From Bacteriovoracaceae bacterium UBA4573 (GTDB lineage Bacteria; Bdellovibrionota; UBA1018; UBA923), in NCBI GenBank assembly GCA_002387735.1, contig DGKJ01000053.1, positions 4,171 through 68,170 on the forward strand: a DNA stretch of 64,000 bases, given 5' to 3'. How positions within the stretch are numbered: position 1 is the first letter of the stretch; every line of letters begins with the position of its first letter. A program made the position numbers and the translations under genes. Positions 42,394-50,734 of this stretch are shown here, in pieces. The notes beneath the pieces are model-generated. The model did not search any database. It saw only the letters and a program-made list of their open reading frames with translations, and was not told the origin of the DNA.

Positions 42394-43226
42394 CTGAGAA
42401 TCGTTCGGAATTTTGGAAATTAACCTTAGTGGTTTTTGGGCTATTGTTCGGTTGGGTCGCGCTTTGTCGGGCCGACGATAAAACACTCACGCTAAAGGCC
42501 GGCTCTTGGGAAAAGAGCTACACATTGAAGCAGCTCCAAGAGTTGCTTCCTATGACGGAACTAAATGTTTATGACCCGGTTTATAAAAAGGAAATGAACT
42601 TTGAGGGGTTCTTGCTGAGCGATGTGTTGGGGCTAATGACTTCGGCCAACCTTACCAAGAACCTGGGCCAGGAATTAGTGTTTACCGCGGAAGACGGGTT
42701 TGCCCCGTCAATGTTTTTGCCCGATCATCGGAACCAACGAGCAATTGTCGCGTTTGGGGAAAAAGGGAAAAATGGCGGTTGGTCGGAATTCGAAACCGGA
42801 AAAACCACGACCACTCCCGCGCCATTTTATGTTGTGTGGCAAAGTTCTAAGTTAAAAGAAGAGCGTTATCCTCGGCCCTACAAACTAGTTAAGTTGGAAG
42901 TGGTAAACTTGCGGGAAAAATTCCCGAAGGTGTTTCCGACGGGTAATACTCATGAAAAGGTTTTTCGGGGCTTCACCACGTTTAAGCAACATTGCTTAAT
43001 GTGTCATTCAATGAATCTCGAGGGCGGCGAAGTGGGACCAGAGCTCAATATTCCAAAAAACATCACGGAATATCGCAGCGAAAAAACATTGCGAAATTTT
43101 ATTCGCAGCGCGAAATCATTTCGCGCCAAGTCAAAGATGCCAGACTTTCCCCAGTTGACTGCTCGAGAGCTTGATGGCTTGATGGCGTATCTCAAATACA
43201 TGGGTGGTCAGAAAATATTGCAGTAA
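42390..43226 (+). CDS. Membrane or periplasmic cytochrome c with a molybdopterin-oxidoreductase-like N-terminal domain
   Basis: 278 residues with a signal peptide (LVVFGLLFGWVALCRA). Residues of about 30 to 175 form a beta-rich domain (TLKQLQELLPMTELNVYD, NFEGFLLSDVLGLM, FTAEDGFAPSMFLPDH) resembling the SUOX/MoCo-type oxidoreductase fold without its cofactor ligands. The C-terminal part has one class I heme site, C202-LM-C205-H206, with Met250 in SKMPDF as the likely sixth ligand. It would shuttle electrons in the periplasm. The start overlaps the EamA stop (ATGA). Confidence 0.8.
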   Translation: MTENRSEFWKLTLVVFGLLFGWVALCRADDKTLTLKAGSWEKSYTLKQLQELLPMTELNVYDPVYKKEMNFEGFLLSDVLGLMTSANLTKNLGQELVFTAEDGFAPSMFLPDHRNQRAIVAFGEKGKNGGWSEFETGKTTTTPAPFYVVWQSSKLKEERYPRPYKLVKLEVVNLREKFPKVFPTGNTHEKVFRGFTTFKQHCLMCHSMNLEGGEVGPELNIPKNITEYRSEKTLRNFIRSAKSFRAKSKMPDFPQLTARELDGLMAYLKYMGGQKILQ

Positions 43227-43270
43227 ATAGTTTTTGGGGTTTCTGATCACAATTCTAGAGGGGGGAATTC

Positions 43271-44308
43271 GTGTTCTTTTTTATTTCAAAAAAAATTAGT
43301 TCATCTTCGATCATGGGCTTGGGGCTCATGACGACAGTAGGTTTAACAGGTCTGAGCATTGCGTCGAACCTGGCGTGGTCAAACGAGCGGTCGAACCCAC
43401 CTGGTGCTGAAGGCGGGGCAATGATTCCTGCGCTCGATTCGCGCACCAAGGAGCCGCTCGACTTAGATAAGCTCGACTACGACAAAGACGTAAAAAATGC
43501 CGCTGACCATGTTTCAAAATGGTTTTGGGCAGAATTTGGCCAAACACCACCGCCTGGTCTTTTAGAAACCATGACGAGTGCGGAATACGAAGATATTTTA
43601 AAAACCATTGCTGTTTACGACGAAACTTCTGCGAGACGTCTTGAACTTGAGCGCACCGCTAATCGCGAAATTCTAATGAAGAAAGCGTTTCTTGAGCCGA
43701 CTTCAATGGTGTTTCCTTACGAAGAGCGTATGAATGGTTACGCTCGTCGCTTCGAGTATTATATGGATGCAGAGTTAATGCTAAAATATGATCCGAACCA
43801 AAAAATGCCTTTGGATCCTACGGCTCCGGAGTTGCCACACATGATTTCCACGGCGACCGAGGCTCGCATCCTGGCCTATCGCGAATTGCAGCAAGCATAT
43901 GTGGAAATGGTGAAGTACTCCGGCTGGAGTCCTTGGCTAGGTAAAATTGCGGCGTATGCCCACAAAGTTTCGGGTGGAGTGAAAAAAATTCTACCTAAAG
44001 AACTAGGTGCGGCAGCCGGCGCCGGTGGCTTAGGCTATCTAGCAATATCAGGTGAACAAGCAGAATTTTCTTCGCAGCTCGCGGTGTTTTCGAGTAGCGC
44101 CGTTGTAGGCGGCGTTGCTGGCTACACCTGTGCATTGTTGCTCTCGGAAATTCCAAAAGGTGTTGTGGGCTGGTGGATTATGCCAACCATCAACGGCTGG
44201 ACCGCTCCTCGATATGCTAGAAATGTATTTCGAAAAGCATTTAGCCAGTCCGCGCGTGCTAAAGAAGCCCGCATTCGTTTAGAAACTTTTGGTAAACGAA
44301 AAAAATAG
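43271..44308 (+). CDS. Membrane-associated protein of unknown function
   Basis: 345 residues from GTG 43271, with a strong AGAGGGGGG site 5 bases upstream. A hydrophobic N-terminus (GLGLMTTVGLTGLSIASNLAW) acts as signal or anchor. A charged helical middle (residues about 80-235) is followed by two Gly/Ala-rich hydrophobic stretches (GAAAGAGGLGYLAISG and SAVVGGVAGYTCALLLSEI) and a basic tail. It may be an inner-membrane protein with a helical periplasmic part. Family not recognised. Confidence 0.65.
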   Translation: MFFFISKKISSSSIMGLGLMTTVGLTGLSIASNLAWSNERSNPPGAEGGAMIPALDSRTKEPLDLDKLDYDKDVKNAADHVSKWFWAEFGQTPPPGLLETMTSAEYEDILKTIAVYDETSARRLELERTANREILMKKAFLEPTSMVFPYEERMNGYARRFEYYMDAELMLKYDPNQKMPLDPTAPELPHMISTATEARILAYRELQQAYVEMVKYSGWSPWLGKIAAYAHKVSGGVKKILPKELGAAAGAGGLGYLAISGEQAEFSSQLAVFSSSAVVGGVAGYTCALLLSEIPKGVVGWWIMPTINGWTAPRYARNVFRKAFSQSARAKEARIRLETFGKRKK

Positions 44309-44311
44309 TAA

Positions 44312-45574
44312 TTAGCGTTTCAATAGGTCTTCACGGGGTGGTGTCCAGTTCGGTACGAATCTTGGACATTTCCCCGGGGGATCGTTGATGATCATTTCCG
44401 GAAAATCTCGGCCTTCACTTCGGTCATATCTCAAATCTCCCACGATCCATTGGCCCGCACCTTGCCTCTTGATGAACGGTACCCGATAAAACTTCATTAC
44501 CGCGGAAAACTCGCAGTTATGGTCGTAGAAACTGCGTAACCGCTCAAGTGGTAGGCGCGTTTCACCCACCCACTGAAAAAGCCCTGCCTTTTCGAATTCC
44601 AACGCCTTAGACTGAGTCACAGGTTTCAGATCGGCAGTGAACTTTGCCGAACTAAAAATGCTAGGGCACAAAGACGCGGGCACTAACCAGGATGCGAAGG
44701 CGACGGTGAAACGACGTGCTACGTAGTCGGTACGGTCTGTTTCGACGCTCGTGCCAGTCCAACAAAACGGATTTAACGGGAGCGGTGTTAACGATACGTC
44801 GAGAACGGTCGTCCCGAATGCGTGGCGCAGCCAGAGTCGAGTGCGCTGATCCATAGAGATTGAAAAGGAACGGAGAAAAAAAACCGGGATGAGTAGCAAT
44901 ACCAATACCCAAGCGGTGCTTTGTTGTCGGTGTCCTTGAAACCAGTTTCGCCAAAGTTTGAACGAAACAACAACGGATACCAGCCAAAGAGCAACCGACC
45001 CCCAGTGGGTGGCGCGATACTGCACCATTAGATACAGCAGTCCCCCGAGCAGCGTAAATATCAGCGCCCGCACAAATTTGCTGCTAAAGCGAAAATAAGC
45101 AAACGGAAGTCCAATCGCCCATATCAGGGGTTCGACAATGAAAAGCGAATCGCCGTAAATCCAAGAGTTCCAAAAGGGCCAAAATGGATGCACGCCGTAG
45201 TTGTTCCAAGAGTCGGCGAATACGTGAGTGCTGATCCCCAGTGCCGCCGCAAAGAAGAGCACCCCAAAAGGTGCGTTTAGTGATTTAAGCGATTTAAAGC
45301 CAGAGAGCCAACGAAGCAGGGCTGCTAATATAGCAGCGCCCGGTAAGGCGAACGCAAGCGTGTGGGTGTGGCCGCGGTGGTGAAGAATTTGACCAATTCG
45401 TTCGCCAGAAGCCGAGGTGGTTATTCGAGTGTAGGCAAAATCGAGATCGGGCAAATTATTTGCAATTAGAGATGCGAGCAGTATGGGGCGGCTGTATTTT
45501 CTTAGTTCCGGTTTAATCGCGGTGATAGCTTCGGCGCAAGCAAGTCCGACGAGGGAGTGGGTGATGTTGTCCAT
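44312..45574 (-). CDS. YdjM/DUF457-type membrane metal-dependent hydrolase-like protein
   Basis: 420 residues from ATG 45574, with AAGGAT about 9 bases upstream. The N-terminal MDNITHSLVGLACAEAI, ASLIANNLPDLDFAY and LHHRGHTHTLAFAL are the signatures of the YdjM/DUF457 family of inner-membrane proteins with a His/Asp site (HS, D-L-D, HRG-x-TH). Several membrane helices follow. A C-terminal extension of about 190 residues has no clear match. Family members are described as metal-dependent hydrolases; the substrate is unknown. Convergent with the preceding gene with 3 bases between stops. Confidence 0.8.
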   Translation of the reverse strand: MDNITHSLVGLACAEAITAIKPELRKYSRPILLASLIANNLPDLDFAYTRITTSASGERIGQILHHRGHTHTLAFALPGAAILAALLRWLSGFKSLKSLNAPFGVLFFAAALGISTHVFADSWNNYGVHPFWPFWNSWIYGDSLFIVEPLIWAIGLPFAYFRFSSKFVRALIFTLLGGLLYLMVQYRATHWGSVALWLVSVVVSFKLWRNWFQGHRQQSTAWVLVLLLIPVFFLRSFSISMDQRTRLWLRHAFGTTVLDVSLTPLPLNPFCWTGTSVETDRTDYVARRFTVAFASWLVPASLCPSIFSSAKFTADLKPVTQSKALEFEKAGLFQWVGETRLPLERLRSFYDHNCEFSAVMKFYRVPFIKRQGAGQWIVGDLRYDRSEGRDFPEMIINDPPGKCPRFVPNWTPPREDLLKR

Positions 45575-45645
45575 TCTACTGGTATCCTTTTTGGTTTTCC
45601 CCTGGCTCAGGTGATCTCGAATCAAGTATACTCGTAGATCAGAGT

Positions 45646-46851
45646 ATGCCCACCCCGTTTCGTGCTTTGAAAGACAAAAATTTTCGCGGGTTCTTTTTGG
45701 CCCAACTCATTTCGATGAGCGGTACTTGGACACAAGGAATCGCTCAGAGTTGGTTAGTGTATAAACTCACACACTCCGGTTGGTGGCTGGGTGTAATCAT
45801 GTTTTGCAATCACTTTCCGGCTTTCGTAGTTAGCCCGATCGCCGGAGTTTTTGCAGACCGAGGTGAGCGACGCCACTTATTGATGGTCACTCAGTGTGTT
45901 CAAATCACCCAGGCGCTCGTGTTGGCCGGCCTAGTGTTCACACATCTAATTCAGCCTTGGCATATCGCCGTACTGGCCTTTCTGCTCGGAATTATGGAAG
46001 GCATCGACATCACAGTTCGTCACACTATCACTCCTGATCTCGTCCAACGAAAAGATCTACCTGGGGCAATCGCGTTACAGGCCGTAAATAATAATTTGTC
46101 GCGCATATTGGGACCCACGATCGCTGGAATTGTAATTGGAACGGTGGGCGACGCTTGGTGTTTCGTCGTGAACGCGGTTAGTTTTTTTCCGATGATATTT
46201 TGGCTTATTACCGTTCGATTAAAACGCAATACTGCGGGTTCTCCGGAATCGACACTAAAGAGTGCCTTAATCACTGGGGTGGCCTACGTTCTTAAAACGC
46301 CCTTTGTTTTTAGATTGATCGCCTTGTCGACGTTTGTCTGCATCGTGCTATCTATGTACACCGCGCTTCTTCCTATTATTGCGAAATCGGTTTTAAAGGG
46401 TGATGCGCAAACTCTTGCCTGGCTCACCGGTATGTTAGGTCTCGGTTCGGTCGGAGGTGCGTTGTTATTCGGGCGAACGGCCGCGGCCGAGGGGCAGAGA
46501 TACTACTTAAAACGTTCAGTTTTAACATTCGGAATAGGAATTCTCGGACTCGCGCTTGCGACTCGAGTGGAATTTGCTTCCGCGGCAATGTTTACGATTG
46601 GCTTCAGCCAAATGGGCATATTTCCCAGAATTAATTTGTTGTTAAACCATACTGCAATTGAACAAATGCGCGGGCGAGTGATGGCCGTTTACACCATGAC
46701 TTTTATGGGAACGGTGCCGTTTGGGGCACTGATCAGCGGGTGGTGCGCAGATCGTGTGGGCGCTCCGATGGTAACTGCCGTAGCGGGCTTGATAGCGATC
46801 GCCGGTGGCGGTGCGCTTTATTGGATGGAACGGGGAGAAAAGATAAAGTGA
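45646..46851 (+). CDS. MFS transporter (MFS_3/EntS-like)
   Basis: 401 residues with about twelve membrane helices. It opens ALKDKNFRGFFLAQLISMSGTWTQGIAQSWLVYKLTHSG, typical of MFS_3 (enterobactin-exporter-like) proteins. The motif A-like loop is AGVFADRGERRHLL, and ALQAVNNNLSRILGPTIAG is a conserved helix 5 block. Substrate unknown. A TATACT box at 45627-45632 would start a transcript only about 7 bases before the ATG; no good -35 is seen. Confidence 0.92.
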   Translation: MPTPFRALKDKNFRGFFLAQLISMSGTWTQGIAQSWLVYKLTHSGWWLGVIMFCNHFPAFVVSPIAGVFADRGERRHLLMVTQCVQITQALVLAGLVFTHLIQPWHIAVLAFLLGIMEGIDITVRHTITPDLVQRKDLPGAIALQAVNNNLSRILGPTIAGIVIGTVGDAWCFVVNAVSFFPMIFWLITVRLKRNTAGSPESTLKSALITGVAYVLKTPFVFRLIALSTFVCIVLSMYTALLPIIAKSVLKGDAQTLAWLTGMLGLGSVGGALLFGRTAAAEGQRYYLKRSVLTFGIGILGLALATRVEFASAAMFTIGFSQMGIFPRINLLLNHTAIEQMRGRVMAVYTMTFMGTVPFGALISGWCADRVGAPMVTAVAGLIAIAGGGALYWMERGEKIK

Positions 46852-46891
46852 ATCTCCGAATAGTTCTGAGTGCAGTTTTCGGCTACTAAAC

Positions 46892-47566
46892 TTACTCAGC
46901 AGCTTCGTTTGCTAACAAATCGCCAAGCGTCGCGTAGCGTTCATTCGGATTTTGGGACGCAATCCAAAGACTGCGGTCAGGGAGATTGGGCTCGAGGATG
47001 CGAAAGGCTTCGTTCAATTTCGCAATGAAACTATCCCCATTTGGAATAAAAACATAGTTAGGATGGGCGCCCCAACCGCGAGCAATGAGCTGATCAAGCT
47101 GCGCAGCTTCCGAGGCTGATTCGGTACGAATTTCGGTACGCGTGTACCCTCTGCCTTCTTCCGCGGATTGCAAGTGTAGCACCAAACTGTAGCGCGAGTA
47201 TTCGTGTTCGACGGTGGTTCCCATTTCGGCCACGAACGACTCGGCGGTGCCCGGCCAGTAGGCTGCCCCGTCCATTGAGCCGCGATCACAAAAGAGCGAA
47301 ACTTTTGTTTCGCAAACTCCATGGGTGGTCGCGCAATGAGCGATCGCTTTGGCTTCGAGTTCCCGTTGAAGGCTAAAAATAGCACGCTGGGTGTGGACCC
47401 GGTCGGCATCGGTGTCTGGGCGCATAAAACCCCCTCGAAGCAACATGCTGGCTGCTTCGGGCGCAATGGCCACGCGGTCGCCGTACTGTTTTTGTAAAAG
47501 GTCTAAAAGCGTTGTTTTTCCAGCGCTTGGACCACCAGTGATCACAATCCGTTTTAAACCGCTCAC
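46892..47566 (-). CDS. NadR/AAA_28-like ATPase
   Basis: 224 residues from GTG 47566, with AAGGCGG about 8 bases upstream; a TTG at 47596 is an alternative start. The P-loop is VITGGPSAGKTTLLDLLQKQ, and EAASMLLRGGF is the block typical of AAA_28 (NadR ribosylnicotinamide-kinase-like) proteins. SLFCDRGSMDGAAYWPG suggests the second nucleotide or acceptor site. It probably phosphorylates a small molecule; the substrate is unknown. It diverges from the tandem kinase-fold gene. Confidence 0.78.
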   Translation of the reverse strand: MSGLKRIVITGGPSAGKTTLLDLLQKQYGDRVAIAPEAASMLLRGGFMRPDTDADRVHTQRAIFSLQRELEAKAIAHCATTHGVCETKVSLFCDRGSMDGAAYWPGTAESFVAEMGTTVEHEYSRYSLVLHLQSAEEGRGYTRTEIRTESASEAAQLDQLIARGWGAHPNYVFIPNGDSFIAKLNEAFRILEPNLPDRSLWIASQNPNERYATLGDLLANEAAE

Positions 47567-47673
47567 GAAAAACACCGCCTTATTTAGAAAAGCCAAACTA
47601 GGGGGAAGATTTTGCCGCTTTGTATCATAAATAGCGCTACGTCTCCATGGAAAAACGTTCGAAAAGATAACGA

Positions 47674-49872
47674 ATGGGTCTATTGAGGCGCTTTATCTTC
47701 ATTGCTGGATTCGCAGTTGCGAGTACCCTCGGGCAAGCGAGCGAGGTGGGTTGCGATATCTACCTAATCCTTTCAGAACTAACCATAAAAGTGGAAGAAG
47801 GGGCGGGGTTCCGAGTAGTTGGGCGGACCGCCGATGGTAAACACGGAACCCTAATTGTTGAGTTGGGCGCCGATAAAAAACGAAAATTCTTCAAAACCAC
47901 CAGCTCTGAAAACCAAGAAATCGTAGCGGCACTTTTTGGGGACGGGCACGGGGAAGGGGCCATGGCGGACCGAGAGTTTGCGAGCAGTCGGCTTTTCGCC
48001 CATGTTGGATGGGAGGGCTCAACCCGAGTACGGCGCGCGGAATTAAAAATGCGCGACGGACGGGTCGAAAAGGGCGTCTTGGTCGACGAAGTACCGGGTG
48101 AATCGCTCGCAACCATTCAAAAACGTGATCGTGGTGCCTACAATAAAATTCTACGATCACCCGAATACAAACAGGCTGCAGAAGAAGCCACTCTGATTCA
48201 GTTTGTAACAGGAAATATAGATTGGATCTCTTATCGGGAAGGACAGGGCATCGATTTGCTCTCCGAGAACGTAATGGTCTTCGAAGACCCCGTGACCAAA
48301 CGCTATTCGATACGATTTATCGACAATGGCGCCTCTTTTACAAAAACTCAGGCTGTTGATGCAGCGGCTACTCCCCGCGAAGGTCTTTCCCTAGGTGAGC
48401 GCTTGAAGCGGCTACAATTGCTCCACGTACAGTTTGAAAAAAAATTGCCTCAAGTGTTTTATCCACTGCTTGACCTCGAAGACATGAGTAGTACGACTCA
48501 GAAATTGCTTATAAAATTAGCGGAGTTTTCAGACGAAGAATTAACCCAGCTCTTGGCTAAAAGTCCGACCTTAAATGATAACGATATCAACGGCGCGATT
48601 GCTCGGATTCGATATCTCGAAGAGCGTTTCATCGAGCGGCGGCCCGAAATTCAGATGGCTCGCAACGATTATCCGCCGGATATCAACGTTCGCGACAATG
48701 ACGACATCACCAGCGGGCGGGCGCAGCGAGAAGCGACTGTCGATCTCGAGCTCGAAACACCGATTGTCGGAGAAAGTCCGGCCAAGGGTCGTCTTCCCGT
48801 AAAAAGTGATTTTACCGACGATCCATCTGTGCGCATCGTGGGCGAAGTTGCTCGCGTTCAGAAAAAAAACAAGAACGTGGTCTACAAGGTTGAAATCGAT
48901 GGTCAGACTCATTACTTCAAACCCAAATCTGGGGAGAATCCACTAATCGGCGAGAGTTTCTTAGGAAAGTTCGAAAAAGGTATGATGGCCGATCGCGAGG
49001 TTTTTGCGTCGTTGGTATACCAAAAGGCCGGTTGGAGCGAGGTCCCCAGAGTAAAGAAAGTTAAAATCAAAGTAGACGGTGAACTCGAAGAAGGTGCTCT
49101 AGTCCAAGGGTTGCCTGGCAAAACCATTCGCGAGTTCGGAACCAAAAGGTTTGATGAAATGATCGAAGGTCAGGCGGACTATCGACGTTCGCGCGAGCGG
49201 GCGCTGATCCTGTCTGTTGTTACCGGTAATGAAGACTGGTACCGAATTAAATCCAATCGAAACGCACATGAAAATGCCGGCAATCTCTTGTTGGAGGTCG
49301 ACCCCGAAGACCCGCTTCTATATAACTATTACTGGATCGACAGTGGGCTTTCGTTTCCCCGTCGTAGTCGGCGCAGCAATACCCGCTTGCCTGGTGCGCA
49401 GTCTTCCCAGTATTTGGCCGAACAGTTCGGACACCTGTGGCCGCTGTTGCTTGATCTCGATACGCTCGACTCCGGAACAATCGATTTGATCAAAGAACTC
49501 TCCAAGGTGAGTTTCGTAGAGTGGCGCGAATTAGCGAAAGAACTGCCGACCATTACCCAAACCGATATCGAAGGAATGATGATTCGGGTGAACTATTTGA
49601 ATCGACGATTTGTTCTAAACGACCCCGAATTTCAAGTGACCCAGCCAATGCGCGAGGCTTGGCATAAGAAACGAGTATCGAAGCGAATACTTCCGGGGCG
49701 TACCGTTAAGGCCGATTCCGACGATACGACCTTAACTCCTACCCAACGGCGAACAGATACCCACCAAGTGGACACCTCCGAGTCCACTCAGTCAGCGTTC
49801 GATAACGAACCTACTAAGGCGGGGCCACGACCGGGGGATAACGACGGAACGCCGGATCATAGGGCCCGATAG
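47674..49872 (+). CDS. Secreted protein with two tandem PI3/4-kinase-like fold domains
   Basis: 732 residues with a signal peptide (FIFIAGFAVASTLGQA). Two copies of one domain lie at about 46-330 and 386-655. Aligned landmarks: Lys74 (KFFKTTSSEN) with Lys416 (YFKPKSGEN); Glu101 (ADREFAS) with Glu442 (ADREVFAS); GNIDW 180-184 with GNEDW 518-522; Asn199 (ENVMV) with Asn537 (GNLLL); Asp217 (IDNGASF) with Asp556 (IDSGLSF). The FKP, R-E, G-N-x-D, N and I-D-x-G-x-x-F order is that of PI3/4-kinase-like and FAM20-like kinases, although the basic residue after the catalytic D is replaced by W. Both copies share a helical tail ending in DPEFQ/RPEIQ. The last 60 residues are polar. Export makes it an unusual kinase or pseudokinase; a target outside the cytoplasm is inference. 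Confidence 0.72.
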   Translation: MGLLRRFIFIAGFAVASTLGQASEVGCDIYLILSELTIKVEEGAGFRVVGRTADGKHGTLIVELGADKKRKFFKTTSSENQEIVAALFGDGHGEGAMADREFASSRLFAHVGWEGSTRVRRAELKMRDGRVEKGVLVDEVPGESLATIQKRDRGAYNKILRSPEYKQAAEEATLIQFVTGNIDWISYREGQGIDLLSENVMVFEDPVTKRYSIRFIDNGASFTKTQAVDAAATPREGLSLGERLKRLQLLHVQFEKKLPQVFYPLLDLEDMSSTTQKLLIKLAEFSDEELTQLLAKSPTLNDNDINGAIARIRYLEERFIERRPEIQMARNDYPPDINVRDNDDITSGRAQREATVDLELETPIVGESPAKGRLPVKSDFTDDPSVRIVGEVARVQKKNKNVVYKVEIDGQTHYFKPKSGENPLIGESFLGKFEKGMMADREVFASLVYQKAGWSEVPRVKKVKIKVDGELEEGALVQGLPGKTIREFGTKRFDEMIEGQADYRRSRERALILSVVTGNEDWYRIKSNRNAHENAGNLLLEVDPEDPLLYNYYWIDSGLSFPRRSRRSNTRLPGAQSSQYLAEQFGHLWPLLLDLDTLDSGTIDLIKELSKVSFVEWRELAKELPTITQTDIEGMMIRVNYLNRRFVLNDPEFQVTQPMREAWHKKRVSKRILPGRTVKADSDDTTLTPTQRRTDTHQVDTSESTQSAFDNEPTKAGPRPGDNDGTPDHRAR

Positions 49873-49983
49873 TAACCAGGTTGAGTGATTCAAAAACAAT
49901 TGCGCCGAGTCAAAGTGCCCTTGCGATCGGTTCGCGACCACGATATAGCGGGCCTTTACGGCGATGCTATTAGGAGCGAAACG

Positions 49984-50598
49984 ATGAAAACTCTCACTGA
50001 GTTCGATGGATTTACTTTAAAACGCGGTCTTCAGAAGTTGGCCGAACTGGAAAAAGAAGGAAAAACTGCGGAAGAGATTCCAGCGTTGATCACGGAAAGT
50101 TTTAAATACGAAGGTGATAAACTTAAGTTTTTTCAAGTAGCTCTTGAAATGGCAAAGGCTCGCGGTTTTGACGGCGAGAGTTCTCGAGTAAAACGCGTGG
50201 TTGTAATGACGCTTCTTGAAACCGAAAAGGCGCCACAGGGTTCTGAAAAACGCGAAGAGCAGACCTACGTACTGGAACTTTTCCCGGCTCCACCACAAGA
50301 ACGAAAAAAAGGTCGCGGTCGGTTTGACGGTGATCGCAAAGGTGGTCGTGGCAAAGGAAAAGGTGGTCGTGGTGGCAAGCGTGGGGAGCGCGGTGGTCGC
50401 GGTGGTGACCGTTCAGAGCGCCGAGCCCAAAATAAAGATGGTCGCCCTCCAAGACAACCCCGACCTCAGACTCCAAGCAAGCCGCTTGTGATTCCAAAAC
50501 CTAGAGCACTACCGACGGATGCACCGGCTGCATCGACGAGCGAGTCTGCAGTTTCCACTGCAGCCAGTTCCGAGTCTTCTGGCTCAAGCGCCAGCTGA
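49984..50598 (+). CDS. RGG-box protein with small alpha-helical head
   Basis: 204 residues from ATG 49984, with AGGAG 8 bases upstream; an in-frame start at 49885 has no site. Residues 1-110 form a compact helical/strand region (FDGFTLKRGLQKLAELEKEGKTAEEIPALI, RVKRVVVMTLLE). Residues of about 114 to 155 are dense RGG/KGG repeats, then a basic and Pro-rich linker and a Ser/Ala-rich end. RGG tails bind RNA and promote condensates in other organisms. It starts 111 bases after the tandem kinase-fold gene. Family not recognised. Confidence 0.72.
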   Translation: MKTLTEFDGFTLKRGLQKLAELEKEGKTAEEIPALITESFKYEGDKLKFFQVALEMAKARGFDGESSRVKRVVVMTLLETEKAPQGSEKREEQTYVLELFPAPPQERKKGRGRFDGDRKGGRGKGKGGRGGKRGERGGRGGDRSERRAQNKDGRPPRQPRPQTPSKPLVIPKPRALPTDAPAASTSESAVSTAASSESSGSSAS

Positions 50599-50734
50599 GT
50601 ACCGAGGGTCCATTTAAGGCCCTAGTCTATCGCATTGCGGCATTGAAGGATTGTTTTCCAGTCACCAACCTGGTTGTGGCGAGTCTTATTTGTGTTACCC
50701 TGTAGTTAGTCATTTTCTTACTTGGGGGAACAGC

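Noticed and set aside
45601..45645. Leaderless start for the MFS gene
   Set aside because: TATACT is present but no acceptable -35; a short leader of 7 bases remains possible, so it is not counted with the leaderless set.
47647..47670. 7-residue upstream frame (ATG at 47647) before the tandem kinase-fold gene as a leader peptide
   Set aside because: No ribosome site, no regulatory codon run. It could be chance; not annotated.
50123..50497. Minus-strand frame within the RGG gene
   Set aside because: It mirrors the repetitive Gly/Arg coding sequence; no ribosome site and His-rich artefact composition.
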